NCBI GenBank assembly: GCA_019454125.1
Contig: CP075365.1
Span: 1,916,218 to 1,980,217, forward strand
Direction: 5' to 3'
Source: Fimbriimonadaceae bacterium
GTDB lineage: Bacteria; Armatimonadota; Fimbriimonadia; Fimbriimonadales; Fimbriimonadaceae
DNA length: 64,000 bases
Within the stretch, counting starts at the first letter, position 1; every line of letters starts with the position of its first letter. This document shows, one piece after another, positions 26,625 to 34,209 of this stretch. The position numbers and the translations under genes are program-made. The notes under the pieces are model-generated. The model saw only the letters and a list, made by a program, of their open reading frames with translations. It searched no databases and had not been told where the DNA came from.

Positions 26625-26929
26625 TTGGGGGTGGAGACAGGGCGGGTCTGGCCGACCGCGCGGCAGGCTGCCCCTCACCCCCTGCCCCCTCTCCCCCGGA
26701 GGGGCGGGGGGGTTCCGGGATCTCCTCCCCGACTGGCGGAAAGGGAATTTAGGATACGTTAGTTATAGAAGCTTTCATATAAACACCAGAAGAATTAGCG
26801 CAATCACGCAAAGTTTTGAAGCAGAAAACGCAGGATTTAGGCCCGTGCGCGCGACGTCTGGACGTTCAACACCCTAGACATCGGTGATCTGTCGATGGGC
26901 GCGCCCAAAGATGGACCGAGAGAGGAACT

Positions 26930-27148
26930 ATGAAGACCATGAACATCCTGACCCTCGTGCTCTTGATCGTCGGGGGCCTGAACTGGGGCCTCGTCGGCGC
27001 CGCGAACTTCGACCTCGTCGCCACCCTTTTCGGTGCCGGCACCGTCCTCGCGAACATCGTCTACATCCTGGTGGGCTTGTCCGCGCTCTACCAGCTGGTG
27101 CTGCTCTTCATGCCCGCCCAGCGGCTGAGCCCGGCGGCCGGGCGGTAA
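26930..27148 (+). CDS. DUF378 family small membrane protein
   Basis: A 72-residue protein with two hydrophobic helices (ILTLVLLIVGGLNWGLVGA and VLANIVYILVGLSALYQLVL). The GGLNWGLVG turn is the DUF378 hallmark (YuzA-like). The family is widespread, found in the cytoplasmic membrane and of unknown function. ATG at 26930 with GAGAGAGG 5-12 bases upstream. It stands alone between the repeat region and a hairpin, and no neighbour is coupled to it. Confidence 0.88.
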   Translation: MKTMNILTLVLLIVGGLNWGLVGAANFDLVATLFGAGTVLANIVYILVGLSALYQLVLLFMPAQRLSPAAGR

Positions 27149-27166
27149 TCCTGCCCCTTCCCCCTC

Positions 27167-27203
27167 CCCCTCGGGACGGACGCCCAGTCCGATTCCCGAG
27201 GGG
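27167..27203 (+). terminator. Stem-loop after the DUF378 gene
   Basis: CCCCTCGGGA (27167-27176) pairs with TCCCGAGGGG (27194-27203), and an inner CGGAC/GTCCG extends it, giving a stable hairpin 18 bases after the stop. No immediate U tract; a T6 run occurs 25 bases later. Confidence 0.5.
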
Positions 27204-27334
27204 CAAGGGTCGTGAAGAACGAGGGGATTTTTTCGGGATAGGCCGCTCGCACGCCCTTGGCCCCTCTGCCACGACACCGATGACGTCTTACCACTAGAGC
27301 CGCCCCGGTTCCAGGTCGGCGGTAAAGTGAGGTG

Positions 27335-28840
27335 ATGTCGCAGTTCTTCGGCCTTGCCGCCGCGACGACGGTGCTTGGGATCGCCTTCGTCTTCCCCGCC
27401 AGTTGCGGCCCGTACGACAGCGGTGCCCCCGCAACGGCGAAACCGGCACACCAGCCGGCAGAGATGGCCCGTTCCACCAACGCGGCCCAAAGCGCCACCC
27501 AGCTCTGGCGCGAGAACTGCACCAACTGCCACGGCGAAGACGGGCGCGGAGGCGGGGCTGGCACCCAGACCCTGCTCACCAAGGAGCTCTTCGAGCAGAA
27601 GTACGACCGCCAGTTCTTCGACGCGATCAAGAACGGGGTCCCGGACACGGGGATGACCGCCTTCGGCCCGACCATGTCGGACGAGCAGATCTGGTCGCTG
27701 GTCGTGCACGTGCGCGAACTCCAGAACAGGGCCGTGCGCCAGGACGGTCCGGAGGGCCGCCCTGAGAACGGCGTGGTCAAGACCCAGTACCTGAGCTACA
27801 AGATCGAGGACGTCGTGACGGAGGGGCTGCGGGTGCCCTGGTCCGTGGACTGGCTGCCCGATGGCCGCATGCTGGTGACGAACCGGCCCGGCCATCTCAT
27901 GGTGTGGGCCTCCGGAAAGTTAACCCCCGTCGAAGGCACGCCGCAATCGATCCAGGTGGGACAAGGCGGCATGATGGACGTTGCCGTCCACCCGGACTAC
28001 GCGAAGGACAAGTGGGTGTACCTCGCCGTGACCGACCCGCTCGACGGCGGCCGCAAGTGCTACACGATGATCGTGCGCGGCAAGATCGCCGAAGAATCCG
28101 GTAAGTTCCGCTGGACTGAGAACCAAGTGCTCTGGAGGGCCAAGCCCGAGCACTACACCACGTCCGGCATCCACTTCGGCTGCCGGATCGTCTTCGACGG
28201 CAAGGGGCACATTTTCTTCGCCACCGGCGAACGGGGCACCGGCATGCCCGCCCAAGACCTCGACACCCCATACGGCAAGGTCTTCCGCCTGAACGAGGAC
28301 GGGTCTGTCCCCAAGGACAACCCCTTCGCGGATAAGGAGGGCCCCTATGCGGCGGTCTGGTCATACGGCCACCGCAACCCGCAGGGCCTGGCCATCGACG
28401 CAAACGGCACGCTCTGGGAGACCGAGCACGCCCCGCGCGGCGGGGACGAGCTGAACGAGATTGTCAAGGGCGCGAACTATGGCTGGCCCGTCGTCTCCTT
28501 CGGGATCAACTACAACGACTCCGCGCTGGCCACTCCTTGGCCGAAGGAGGGCCAAGACTTCAAGATGCCCGTCCTGCGCTGGCTTCCTTCCACGGCGGCC
28601 TGCGGCCTCGACGTTGTCCGGCAGGACAAGTTCGCGGCCTGGAAAGGCGACCTTCTCAGCGGGGGCCTTGCCGGGCAAAGCCTCGATCGGGTGCGGGTCA
28701 AGAGCGGCCAGGTCGTGGAACACGAGCTCGTTCTCCACGGCATCGGTCGGATCCGCGACGTCGTCGAGGGGCCCGACGGATTCGTCTACGTCGTGCTCAA
28801 CGATCCCGACAAGGTCGTCCGCCTCGTGCCCGTTCCCTAA
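27335..28840 (+). CDS. PQQ-dependent sugar dehydrogenase with N-terminal cytochrome c domain
   Basis: An exported protein of about 501 residues. Signal peptide (1-25). Cytochrome c domain (about 50-135) with haem motif CTNCHGEDG and a distal Met candidate in TGMTAFGPTM. Then a six-bladed beta-propeller of the soluble glucose/aldose sugar dehydrogenase (GSDH, YliI) type (about 150-500), with WSVDWLPDGRMLVTNRPGHL, GCRIVFDGKGHIFFATGERG, WSYGHRNPQGLAIDANGTLW and EHAPRGGDELN. It would oxidise aldoses in the periplasm and pass electrons to its own haem. The start could be GTG 27332 or ATG 27335; the ATG is used. The Cys of PASCGPY just after the signal could be a lipid anchor, but the lipobox is poor. 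Confidence 0.9.
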   Translation: MSQFFGLAAATTVLGIAFVFPASCGPYDSGAPATAKPAHQPAEMARSTNAAQSATQLWRENCTNCHGEDGRGGGAGTQTLLTKELFEQKYDRQFFDAIKNGVPDTGMTAFGPTMSDEQIWSLVVHVRELQNRAVRQDGPEGRPENGVVKTQYLSYKIEDVVTEGLRVPWSVDWLPDGRMLVTNRPGHLMVWASGKLTPVEGTPQSIQVGQGGMMDVAVHPDYAKDKWVYLAVTDPLDGGRKCYTMIVRGKIAEESGKFRWTENQVLWRAKPEHYTTSGIHFGCRIVFDGKGHIFFATGERGTGMPAQDLDTPYGKVFRLNEDGSVPKDNPFADKEGPYAAVWSYGHRNPQGLAIDANGTLWETEHAPRGGDELNEIVKGANYGWPVVSFGINYNDSALATPWPKEGQDFKMPVLRWLPSTAACGLDVVRQDKFAAWKGDLLSGGLAGQSLDRVRVKSGQVVEHELVLHGIGRIRDVVEGPDGFVYVVLNDPDKVVRLVPVP

Positions 28841-28877
28841 TTCCTTGGGAGGCCGTCACCAGGCCCTAACTCCTAGC

Positions 28878-28903
28878 TTATATAATCTCATCGTTATATA
28901 ATC
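28878..28903 (+). promoter_or_regulatory. Twin TTATATAA palindromes before the ArsR-type gene
   Basis: TTATATAATC occurs at 28878-28887 and 28894-28903. Each contains the 8-base palindrome TTATATAA and also a TATAAT-like -10 hexamer. Two sites 16 bp apart, ending 8 bases before the ATG, fit an autoregulatory operator for a dimeric ArsR protein. The AT richness is striking in this GC-rich context. Confidence 0.5.
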
Positions 28904-28911
28904 GGGATGGA

Positions 28912-29256
28912 ATGCATGCTGGCACGGTCGATCTCGACGCGGCCTTCTCGGCGATGGCCGATCCCACCCGTCGGGCGATCTTGTCGCGACTGGTCAAGGG
29001 GGAAGCCACTGTCCTGGAGCTCGCAAAGCCGTTTGCCATGAGCCAGCCCGCGGTCTCTCGGCACCTGAAGGTGCTCGAGCAGGCGGGACTCATTGTGCGA
29101 AGGATCGAAGGGACGAAGCGGCCCTGCCGCCTGGTTCCGGGCGCCCTTGACGAGATCGAACGGTGGCTCACCCAGCTGCGGGGCGCCTTAGAGGCCAACT
29201 ATTCCCGCCTCGACACCGTTCTCGAAGGCATGCAGACCAGGTCGGACACACCATGA
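28912..29256 (+). CDS. ArsR-family winged-helix transcriptional regulator
   Basis: A 114-residue winged-helix protein: AFSAMADPTRRAILSRLVKG (helix 1-2), then ELAKPFAMSQPAVSRHLKVL (recognition helix) and AGLIVRRIEGTKRPCRL (wing). It lacks the metal-binding ELCVCDL box, as in ArsR proteins paired with AHSA1/START proteins. ATG start overlaps nothing upstream; its stop overlaps the AHSA1 ATG (ATGA). It probably represses its own operon through the two palindromes just upstream. Confidence 0.92.
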   Translation: MHAGTVDLDAAFSAMADPTRRAILSRLVKGEATVLELAKPFAMSQPAVSRHLKVLEQAGLIVRRIEGTKRPCRLVPGALDEIERWLTQLRGALEANYSRLDTVLEGMQTRSDTP

Positions 29257-29729
29257 ACACCCTCACCTTAACTCTCGAAGGCGACACCCACGTCGTCGTG
29301 ACCCGCCGCTTCAACGCCAGTCCCGAGGCGGTCTACCGCGCCCACACCGATTGTTCGATCGTCAAGCAGTGGCTCACCGGGCCGGACGGCTGGACGATGC
29401 CGAACTGCGAGTGCGATCCACGCCCCGGTGGAGCGATCCGTTACGATTGGGCCAACGGAGAGGGCCACAGCTTCTACCTGACCGGCGAGTTCTTGGAGGT
29501 CGAGCCCGGGAGGCGACTGGTCCACGTCGAGCGCATGTTCCTTCCTGACCCGACGCCGGACAACCACGTCGAGACGGTTTTCGCGCAGGACGGGGAGGGG
29601 ACGCTCATGACGATGCGCATGACGTTGCCGGACAAGGAGACCCGCGAGATGATGCTCGCGACCGGCATGGAAGAGGGCATGGAGGCCAGCTACAAGCGCC
29701 TCGACGAGATGACGGGCGTCCCGGCCTGA
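29253..29729 (+). CDS. SRPBCC/AHSA1 (START-like) family protein
   Basis: A 158-residue helix-grip protein: RRFNASPEAVYRAHTDCSIV at the N-terminus, KQWLTGPDGWTMPNCECD, PGGAIRYDW, GEFLEVEPGRRLVHVERMF, TLMTMRMTLPDKETREMMLA and the final helix GMEEGMEASYKRLDEM. These are the AHSA1 signatures; the fold binds small hydrophobic ligands in a cavity. ATG 29253 overlaps the regulator stop by 4 bases, the common ArsR-AHSA1 pairing, in which the START protein may supply or remove the inducer. Ligand unknown. Confidence 0.9.
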   Translation: MNTLTLTLEGDTHVVVTRRFNASPEAVYRAHTDCSIVKQWLTGPDGWTMPNCECDPRPGGAIRYDWANGEGHSFYLTGEFLEVEPGRRLVHVERMFLPDPTPDNHVETVFAQDGEGTLMTMRMTLPDKETREMMLATGMEEGMEASYKRLDEMTGVPA

Positions 29730-29763
29730 CCCCTCAGTGGGGCCGTTGCAGCACAATGGCCCC

Positions 29764-30123
29764 ATGGAGATTCTTGTCCTGGTCGTGACCGGCTTGGCCG
29801 CGGGCGTGCTCGGAGGCCTGTTCGGGATTGGCGGCGGGGTCGTCATCGTCCCAGCGCTCGTCTTCTTCCTCGGCTTTAGCCAGCACAAGGCGCAAGGCAC
29901 GTCTCTGGTCGCGTTGCTCGCGCCCGTCGGCGCCCTCGCAGTTTGGAACTACTGGCGCGAGGGCCAGGCAGACATCGCAAAAGGCGCGGTCATCGCGGTC
30001 GCGTTCCTCGCCGGGGGCTGGCTTGGTTCCAAGCTGGCCCTCGGTCTGGACGAGACGACGATGAAGCGCGCCTTTTCTGTCTTTCTGGTCGTCCTGGGCG
30101 TTTACAGTTTCTTCCGGGCTTAG
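29764..30123 (+). CDS. Half-length TauE/SafE-type membrane protein
   Basis: A 119-residue protein with four hydrophobic segments. The family motif GVLGGLFGIGGGVVIVPALV is at residues 17-36, and the TSLVALLAPVG segment follows. Full TauE/SafE permeases have about 250 residues with two such repeats; only one is present here, so a homodimer would be needed to build a permease (anion or sulfite export type). The ATG at 29764 is preferred to the GTG-region extension. The final codon overlaps the stop of the converging gene (TTAG shared). Confidence 0.8.
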   Translation: MEILVLVVTGLAAGVLGGLFGIGGGVVIVPALVFFLGFSQHKAQGTSLVALLAPVGALAVWNYWREGQADIAKGAVIAVAFLAGGWLGSKLALGLDETTMKRAFSVFLVVLGVYSFFRA

Positions 30124-30740
30124 GCGTGGGCCGGCTGGCCGTACTTCTCGTAGAGGCCCGAGAGGGCTCCCCAGAGAGCGCACGCGGTCATCGAGCACGC
30201 CTCGACCGCCTTGATCTGCTGCTCCGGAGCGAGGTGCTCGATGCGCTCGATAAGCAGCGCCGGCTCCTGGTCGTCGTCCTTGTGGACGTCGAAGTACTCG
30301 TGGCCGCGCACATCGATGTTGTAATGCTCGCGAAGACCCTCCAGCTTGGAGGTCGAGGTCTTCGGCTGCTGCGCCTCGAAGGCGTAGAGCGAGCCGAGCG
30401 AAGCAGCCGGGTTGCTCGTGCTGGTCTCAGCTTCAGAGATCAAAGCCTTGACACCCGGGACCTCGGGCTCGCCGATCTCGGTGCCGAGCGCTTGCGCGAA
30501 GTTCTGCCACAGCTCCACGTGGTGGCGCTCAGACTCGGCGATTTCAAAGTCGCCGTGCGCCTGCCATTGACGCGGCACCACTTGGACGAACGCCCCCCAC
30601 TCGCGGGCGTAAGCCTTGATCGCTTCTACCGGAAGGGTGCCCTCGCTCCAAGCTTTGTAGAAGGGATGCTGGAGAAGGTCGTGGCGGGCCACGATATCGT
30701 CAAGTCGATCTCGGACGTTCATCGTTTGTTCGGTACTCAT
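30120..30740 (-). CDS. Haem-oxygenase-fold (PqqC/CADD-like) iron-containing redox protein
   Basis: A 206-residue all-helical protein. LLQHPFYKAWSEGTLPVEAI and YAREWGAFVQVVPRQW match the first helices of the PqqC/TenA/CADD superfamily. Potential metal ligands are a Glu near FEIAESERHH and a His in GHEYFDVHKDDDQEP (His-x6-Asp-like). Members act as di-iron oxidases or thiaminase-like enzymes; the substrate cannot be told. ATG at 30740 is used, with an alternative at 30722. Convergent with, and overlapping by 3-4 bases, the TauE-like gene. Confidence 0.75.
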   Translation of the reverse strand: MSTEQTMNVRDRLDDIVARHDLLQHPFYKAWSEGTLPVEAIKAYAREWGAFVQVVPRQWQAHGDFEIAESERHHVELWQNFAQALGTEIGEPEVPGVKALISEAETSTSNPAASLGSLYAFEAQQPKTSTSKLEGLREHYNIDVRGHEYFDVHKDDDQEPALLIERIEHLAPEQQIKAVEACSMTACALWGALSGLYEKYGQPAHA

Positions 30741-30870
30741 GCTAGGGTCGATATATACCCCGTGCGGTCTCCATGGAAAGAGACACCGTTGTCCCCGTCC
30801 CGCACGTCAAAATGGACATTACGCCTCGTCTTCCCGATTCTTTCCTCCCCTTGCCGGACAACCGACCAGT

Positions 30871-32340
30871 ATGTTGACCAAGTCCCTCTTTCTCGACGCA
30901 AATCTGTGCCTCTTGCGTGCGTACAATAGGTTCCGCCGCCCTGATGATTCGGCCCCGCTGAGCCGGGCCGACGAGGCCCAGATGGCGGCCGGTCGGGAGA
31001 TCGGAGCGATGGCCCGGACGCTTTGGCCGGACGGGACCTTGATCCAGGCCCAAGGCTACGAGGACCAGGTTGACGCCACCCAGCAGGCGGTGGAGGCGGG
31101 GGCGCCCGTGATCTTTGAGGGGGCCTTCATGGCGGACGGCTTCTTCTGCCGGTGCGACGTCCTCGTCCGAACGCCGGAGGGCTGGGACATCGTCGAAGTG
31201 AAGTCCTCGAAGAGCGCGAAGGACGTCCACGATCTGGACCTGGCCTTCCAGGTGATGGTCCTGCGCGCCTGTGGACTGAGCGTCGCGCGCGCCGCCGTGA
31301 TGCACCTCGATCCCAAGGCAGTGTTCCAGGACCAGCCCCTTTCCCCCGCCGAACTGCTCACCGTCACCGACCGCACAAAGGTCGTCTTCGAGATGGTCGA
31401 TAAAGTCGCGGAGAAGGCGACCGCGGTCGCCGAAGCGCTAAAGTCCGCAATCCCGCCGGAACCCGAGGTCGGCGGCCACTGCGAAAAGCCGAAGTGCGGT
31501 TACGCCCACCTTTGCCGCGACCTCATGCCGATAGACGACATCGCCTTCTTGCCGAACGTGCAAGCGAAGAAGATCATCGAGTTCCGCCGGGACGGCTACC
31601 ATCGGTTCACCGACCTCCCCGAGGACTTGAAACTCGGCGTGAACGCCCGCCGCGCGATCGACGTTGTGCGGTTCAATCGGCCGTACATCTCCGAAAAGCT
31701 GCCGGATTGGCTCAGCCGGATCGAGTTCCCCGTCGCCTTCGTGGACTTCGAGGCGATGATGCCGGGCATCCCCATCCTCCCGGGGACAGGCCCCTATGAG
31801 ACCCTGCCCTTCCAGTGGTCGGCGCACATTCTGGAGCACACCGAAGAGGAAGACCCCCGCCACCTTGAGTTCTTGCACGAGTCCGGCGGCGACCCCCGAG
31901 CGGCATTCGCGGACAGCCTTTGGGATCTCGTGGGCTCTGTCCGAAGCGTCGTCTTCTATTCGAGCTATGAGCGGACCCAAGTCCGAAACCTCACCAAGAA
32001 GGGGTTCGGCCGGGCCGAGCTCGTCGACGTCTTCGAACGCGGTTTCGACCTTTATGAAGCGGTGAAAGACTGCCTCTACTACGCCGAGTTCCGCGGCTCG
32101 AACTCGATAAAGAAGGTGCTGCCGGTCGTCGTGCCCGGGCTCTCCTACGCGGGGCTGGCCATTGCCGACGGCAACACGGCCATGGTCGAATACCACCGAG
32201 CCGCCTTCGGCCGGGTGACCGAGGCTGAACGGAAGGAGATCTATGCGAACCTCCGCGCCTATTGCCGCATGGACACCTGGGCGATGGTCGAGCTCTATCG
32301 AGCCCTGCGCAAGCTCGGTTGCGGCCCCTTAGCGGTTTGA
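30871..32340 (+). CDS. Cas4/RecB-like nuclease fused to DUF2779
   Basis: 489 residues. N-terminal PD-(D/E)xK nuclease (about 1-200): CDVLVRTPEGWDIVEVKSSK supplies the Asp and Glu-x-Lys. The cysteine cluster CEKPKCGYAHLC resembles the iron-sulfur site of Cas4/AddB enzymes. The C-terminal DUF2779 domain (about 290-480) starts with VAFVDFEAMMPGIPILPGTG, a DEDD-exonuclease-like D-x-E, and has PFQWSAHI and later YCRMDTWAMVELYR (Asp). So two nuclease-like modules share one chain. No CRISPR is present. ATG at 30871 is chosen because upstream sequence is not protein-like. Overlaps the converging peptidase gene by 12 bases. Confidence 0.82.
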   Translation: MLTKSLFLDANLCLLRAYNRFRRPDDSAPLSRADEAQMAAGREIGAMARTLWPDGTLIQAQGYEDQVDATQQAVEAGAPVIFEGAFMADGFFCRCDVLVRTPEGWDIVEVKSSKSAKDVHDLDLAFQVMVLRACGLSVARAAVMHLDPKAVFQDQPLSPAELLTVTDRTKVVFEMVDKVAEKATAVAEALKSAIPPEPEVGGHCEKPKCGYAHLCRDLMPIDDIAFLPNVQAKKIIEFRRDGYHRFTDLPEDLKLGVNARRAIDVVRFNRPYISEKLPDWLSRIEFPVAFVDFEAMMPGIPILPGTGPYETLPFQWSAHILEHTEEEDPRHLEFLHESGGDPRAAFADSLWDLVGSVRSVVFYSSYERTQVRNLTKKGFGRAELVDVFERGFDLYEAVKDCLYYAEFRGSNSIKKVLPVVVPGLSYAGLAIADGNTAMVEYHRAAFGRVTEAERKEIYANLRAYCRMDTWAMVELYRALRKLGCGPLAV

Positions 32341-33768
32341 GAAGAAGTCGCGGACGTCGCCGTGCAACCGCACCAGGGACGGCTCGTGGGTGTACATCAT
32401 GTGCCCGGCTTCGTACTCGTGGATCCGGAAATTGTTGCGGACCGACGGGTCGAGCCCCATGTGGGAGATCGTGTACTCCGTCGCGAAGAAAGGCGTCGCG
32501 AGATCATAGTAGCCGCTCGCCACGAACACCTTCATGTGCGGGTTCTTCGCTAGCGCGGCCCGAAGGGCCTCGCTGGTGTCCGGATGGCCATCCCCGGCCG
32601 AACCCCAGTCCCACGACTTCTTGATCCCTCGGAAGATTTCGTACTCCAGGTCGCTCTCATAGCCCAGAGTGCCGCGCACGTAGTCGCTGAAAGTCGCTAC
32701 ATAAGGCGGCATCAGGGCCGACATGCTGGGGTCGTGCTCGGGCCTTTGCGCATGGCCCTTGCCGAAGTCGTCGACGCCCTTCACGCGCGCGTCCAAGCGT
32801 CCCACAGTGCGGCGCTCCGTCCGCAAAAGCTCCTTGCAGAAGTCGTGGATGTTGATGCGCAAATCGACGGACTCGATGAAGGCGGGCGAAAGGCCGGTGA
32901 AGTTGCTCAAGTGGGTCGCGATGGACGCGCGGGTGTCGTGGTCCAGCCGGTCTCCCTGCGCCAGGGCCGACCAATAGCGCCCGACCGCAAAGCTCCGCGC
33001 CTCGGTCACCACGTGCTTCAGGTCGTTCATCGGCTCCTCGAGCTTGCCGTGGTAACAGGCGGCCGCGGCGTAGGTCGGCAGGAAGAGCACGTAGGGCAGG
33101 TCGTTGCCCCTGGTGAAGCGCGCCGTCTGGAAGTTGAGGATCGAGCTCACGAGGCAGATGCCGGAGAAGGCCACGCCACGCTCAATGAGGTGCCCCGCCA
33201 AGCCGGCCACGCGCGTGGTGCCATAACTCTCGCCGGCCAGATAGAGCGGCGAAGTCCAGCGGCGGTTACGCGTCAGATAGAGCCGGACGAACTCGCCCAT
33301 GCTCTCGATGTCCCCCTTCAAGCCCCAAAACTTCTCGGCCTCCTCGGGGGTGCGCGCTCGGCTATAGCCGGTGCCGACGGGGTCGACGAACACGAGGTCC
33401 GTAAAGTCGAGCCACGCAGAGTCGTTGTCCTCCAAGCGGTAGGGGGGCTCGGGGAGCCCGCCGTCCTCCGCCATGCGCACACGCTTCGGTCCGAGCGCTC
33501 CCATGTGGAGCCAAATGGCCGGCGAGCCGGGCCCGCCGTTGAACGTGAAGGTCACCGGGCGGTCAGCGCCCGCATCGTCGCGCGTGTACGCCACGAAGAA
33601 GACCTGCGCCACAATCTCGTCCTTCTCGTCGCGTAGAGGCAGTCGGCCGGTGGTGACCGTGTAGGAAGCGCCTTTGATCTGCTGCTTCGTGACGACGGGC
33701 TGCTCTTCGCTCAGCTTCGGCTTCTCGTCCTTCGAGGGGGACTCTTTCGGCTTGGCTTCTTCGCTCAC
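32329..33768 (-). CDS. Serine carboxypeptidase, peptidase family S10
   Basis: A 479-residue alpha/beta hydrolase. TFNGGPGSPAIW (oxyanion region), VFVDPVGTGYSRA, the nucleophile Ser in AGESYGTTR, the Asp in SGYYDLATPF and the His in YEAGHMMY complete the S10 triad. It removes C-terminal residues from peptides. Unusually there is no signal peptide: the N-terminus is a Lys/Glu-rich stretch (MSEEAKPKESPSKDEKPKLS), so it may be cytoplasmic or the true start may differ. The first two-thirds of the usual family length is well preserved. Confidence 0.9.
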   Translation of the reverse strand: MSEEAKPKESPSKDEKPKLSEEQPVVTKQQIKGASYTVTTGRLPLRDEKDEIVAQVFFVAYTRDDAGADRPVTFTFNGGPGSPAIWLHMGALGPKRVRMAEDGGLPEPPYRLEDNDSAWLDFTDLVFVDPVGTGYSRARTPEEAEKFWGLKGDIESMGEFVRLYLTRNRRWTSPLYLAGESYGTTRVAGLAGHLIERGVAFSGICLVSSILNFQTARFTRGNDLPYVLFLPTYAAAACYHGKLEEPMNDLKHVVTEARSFAVGRYWSALAQGDRLDHDTRASIATHLSNFTGLSPAFIESVDLRINIHDFCKELLRTERRTVGRLDARVKGVDDFGKGHAQRPEHDPSMSALMPPYVATFSDYVRGTLGYESDLEYEIFRGIKKSWDWGSAGDGHPDTSEALRAALAKNPHMKVFVASGYYDLATPFFATEYTISHMGLDPSVRNNFRIHEYEAGHMMYTHEPSLVRLHGDVRDFFSNR

Positions 33769-33808
33769 AAGGGCCAGTTTATCCCTGGGGGCAAAACGGG
33801 GGCCGGGT

Positions 33809-33882
33809 GGTGGGCGGTGAGGGATTCGAACCCCCGACCCGCTCGGTGTAAACGAGCCGCTCTACCACTGAGCTAACCGCCC
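33809..33882 (-). tRNA. tRNA-Val, anticodon TAC
   Basis: The minus strand folds as a full cloverleaf. Acceptor GGGCGGT with ACCGCCC, D-arm GCTC-AGTGGTA-GAGC, anticodon stem GCTCG with CGAGC and loop TTTACAC (anticodon TAC, reading GUA). The T-arm contains GGTTCGAATCC, discriminator A. CCA is encoded at 33811-33809. Confidence 0.97.
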
Positions 33883-33967
33883 CTGAAGGCGGGATTGTAC
33901 TGCCAGCGGGGTGGCAAGGAGGGTGGGCCAGGCGCCGCCCTCGGCGGACACCCGGCAAGAGACACGT

Positions 33968-34153
33968 TCAGGCCGCTCGGCGGACGTCTGCGCCTGCGCT
34001 GAGGCCGCCTTCGACGACCTGCAGGACAACGCGACTCGGCAAGGACGACTTTTCTTCTTCAAGTCGCATCGCCGTCCCGGCGCAAAGGGCGTAGAAAACG
34101 CCCGCCACTAAGAGGTATCCGAGCGAGGCAACGGCTACGGTCACGAACTTCAT
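33968..34153 (-). CDS. Small single-span membrane protein, 61 residues
   Basis: ATG start with one hydrophobic helix right at the N-terminus (FVTVAVASLGYLLVAGVFYA), then a charged segment (RLEEEKSSLPSR) and a soluble tail. No clear ribosome site. It lies between the tRNA-Val and the araC-type gene on the minus strand, where no other gene competes. Could be a signal-peptide-bearing fragment. Moderate to low support. Confidence 0.42.
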   Translation of the reverse strand: MKFVTVAVASLGYLLVAGVFYALCAGTAMRLEEEKSSLPSRVVLQVVEGGLSAGADVRRAA

Positions 34154-34209
34154 TATTGGGCGGGTTCCCGGAAACCTGAAGTCCAGAAGACTACTTGCTT
34201 TTTATTGCG

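Larger units (their letters stand above)
26044..26929. other. Gene-free repeat region right of the island
   Basis: No credible protein. It contains two long hairpins of one family (26052, 26574), the right copy of the flanking repeat (26261), inverted or mutated REP-like palindromes (26316, 26413, 26488), several G-rich runs of the type GAGGAGGGGGTTGGGGGTGG (26094, 26382, 26615), and then an AT-richer stretch (26745-26830) just upstream of the DUF378 gene that may hold its promoter. Confidence 0.7.

Noticed and set aside
27255-27312. Second tRNA-like stretch (CTCTAGTGGTAAGA on the minus strand)
   Set aside because: Acceptor and T-arm cannot be formed.
26837-27895. 352-codon minus-strand frame over DUF378 and the sugar dehydrogenase start
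   Set aside because: Antisense to two well-supported genes and without any recognisable domain.
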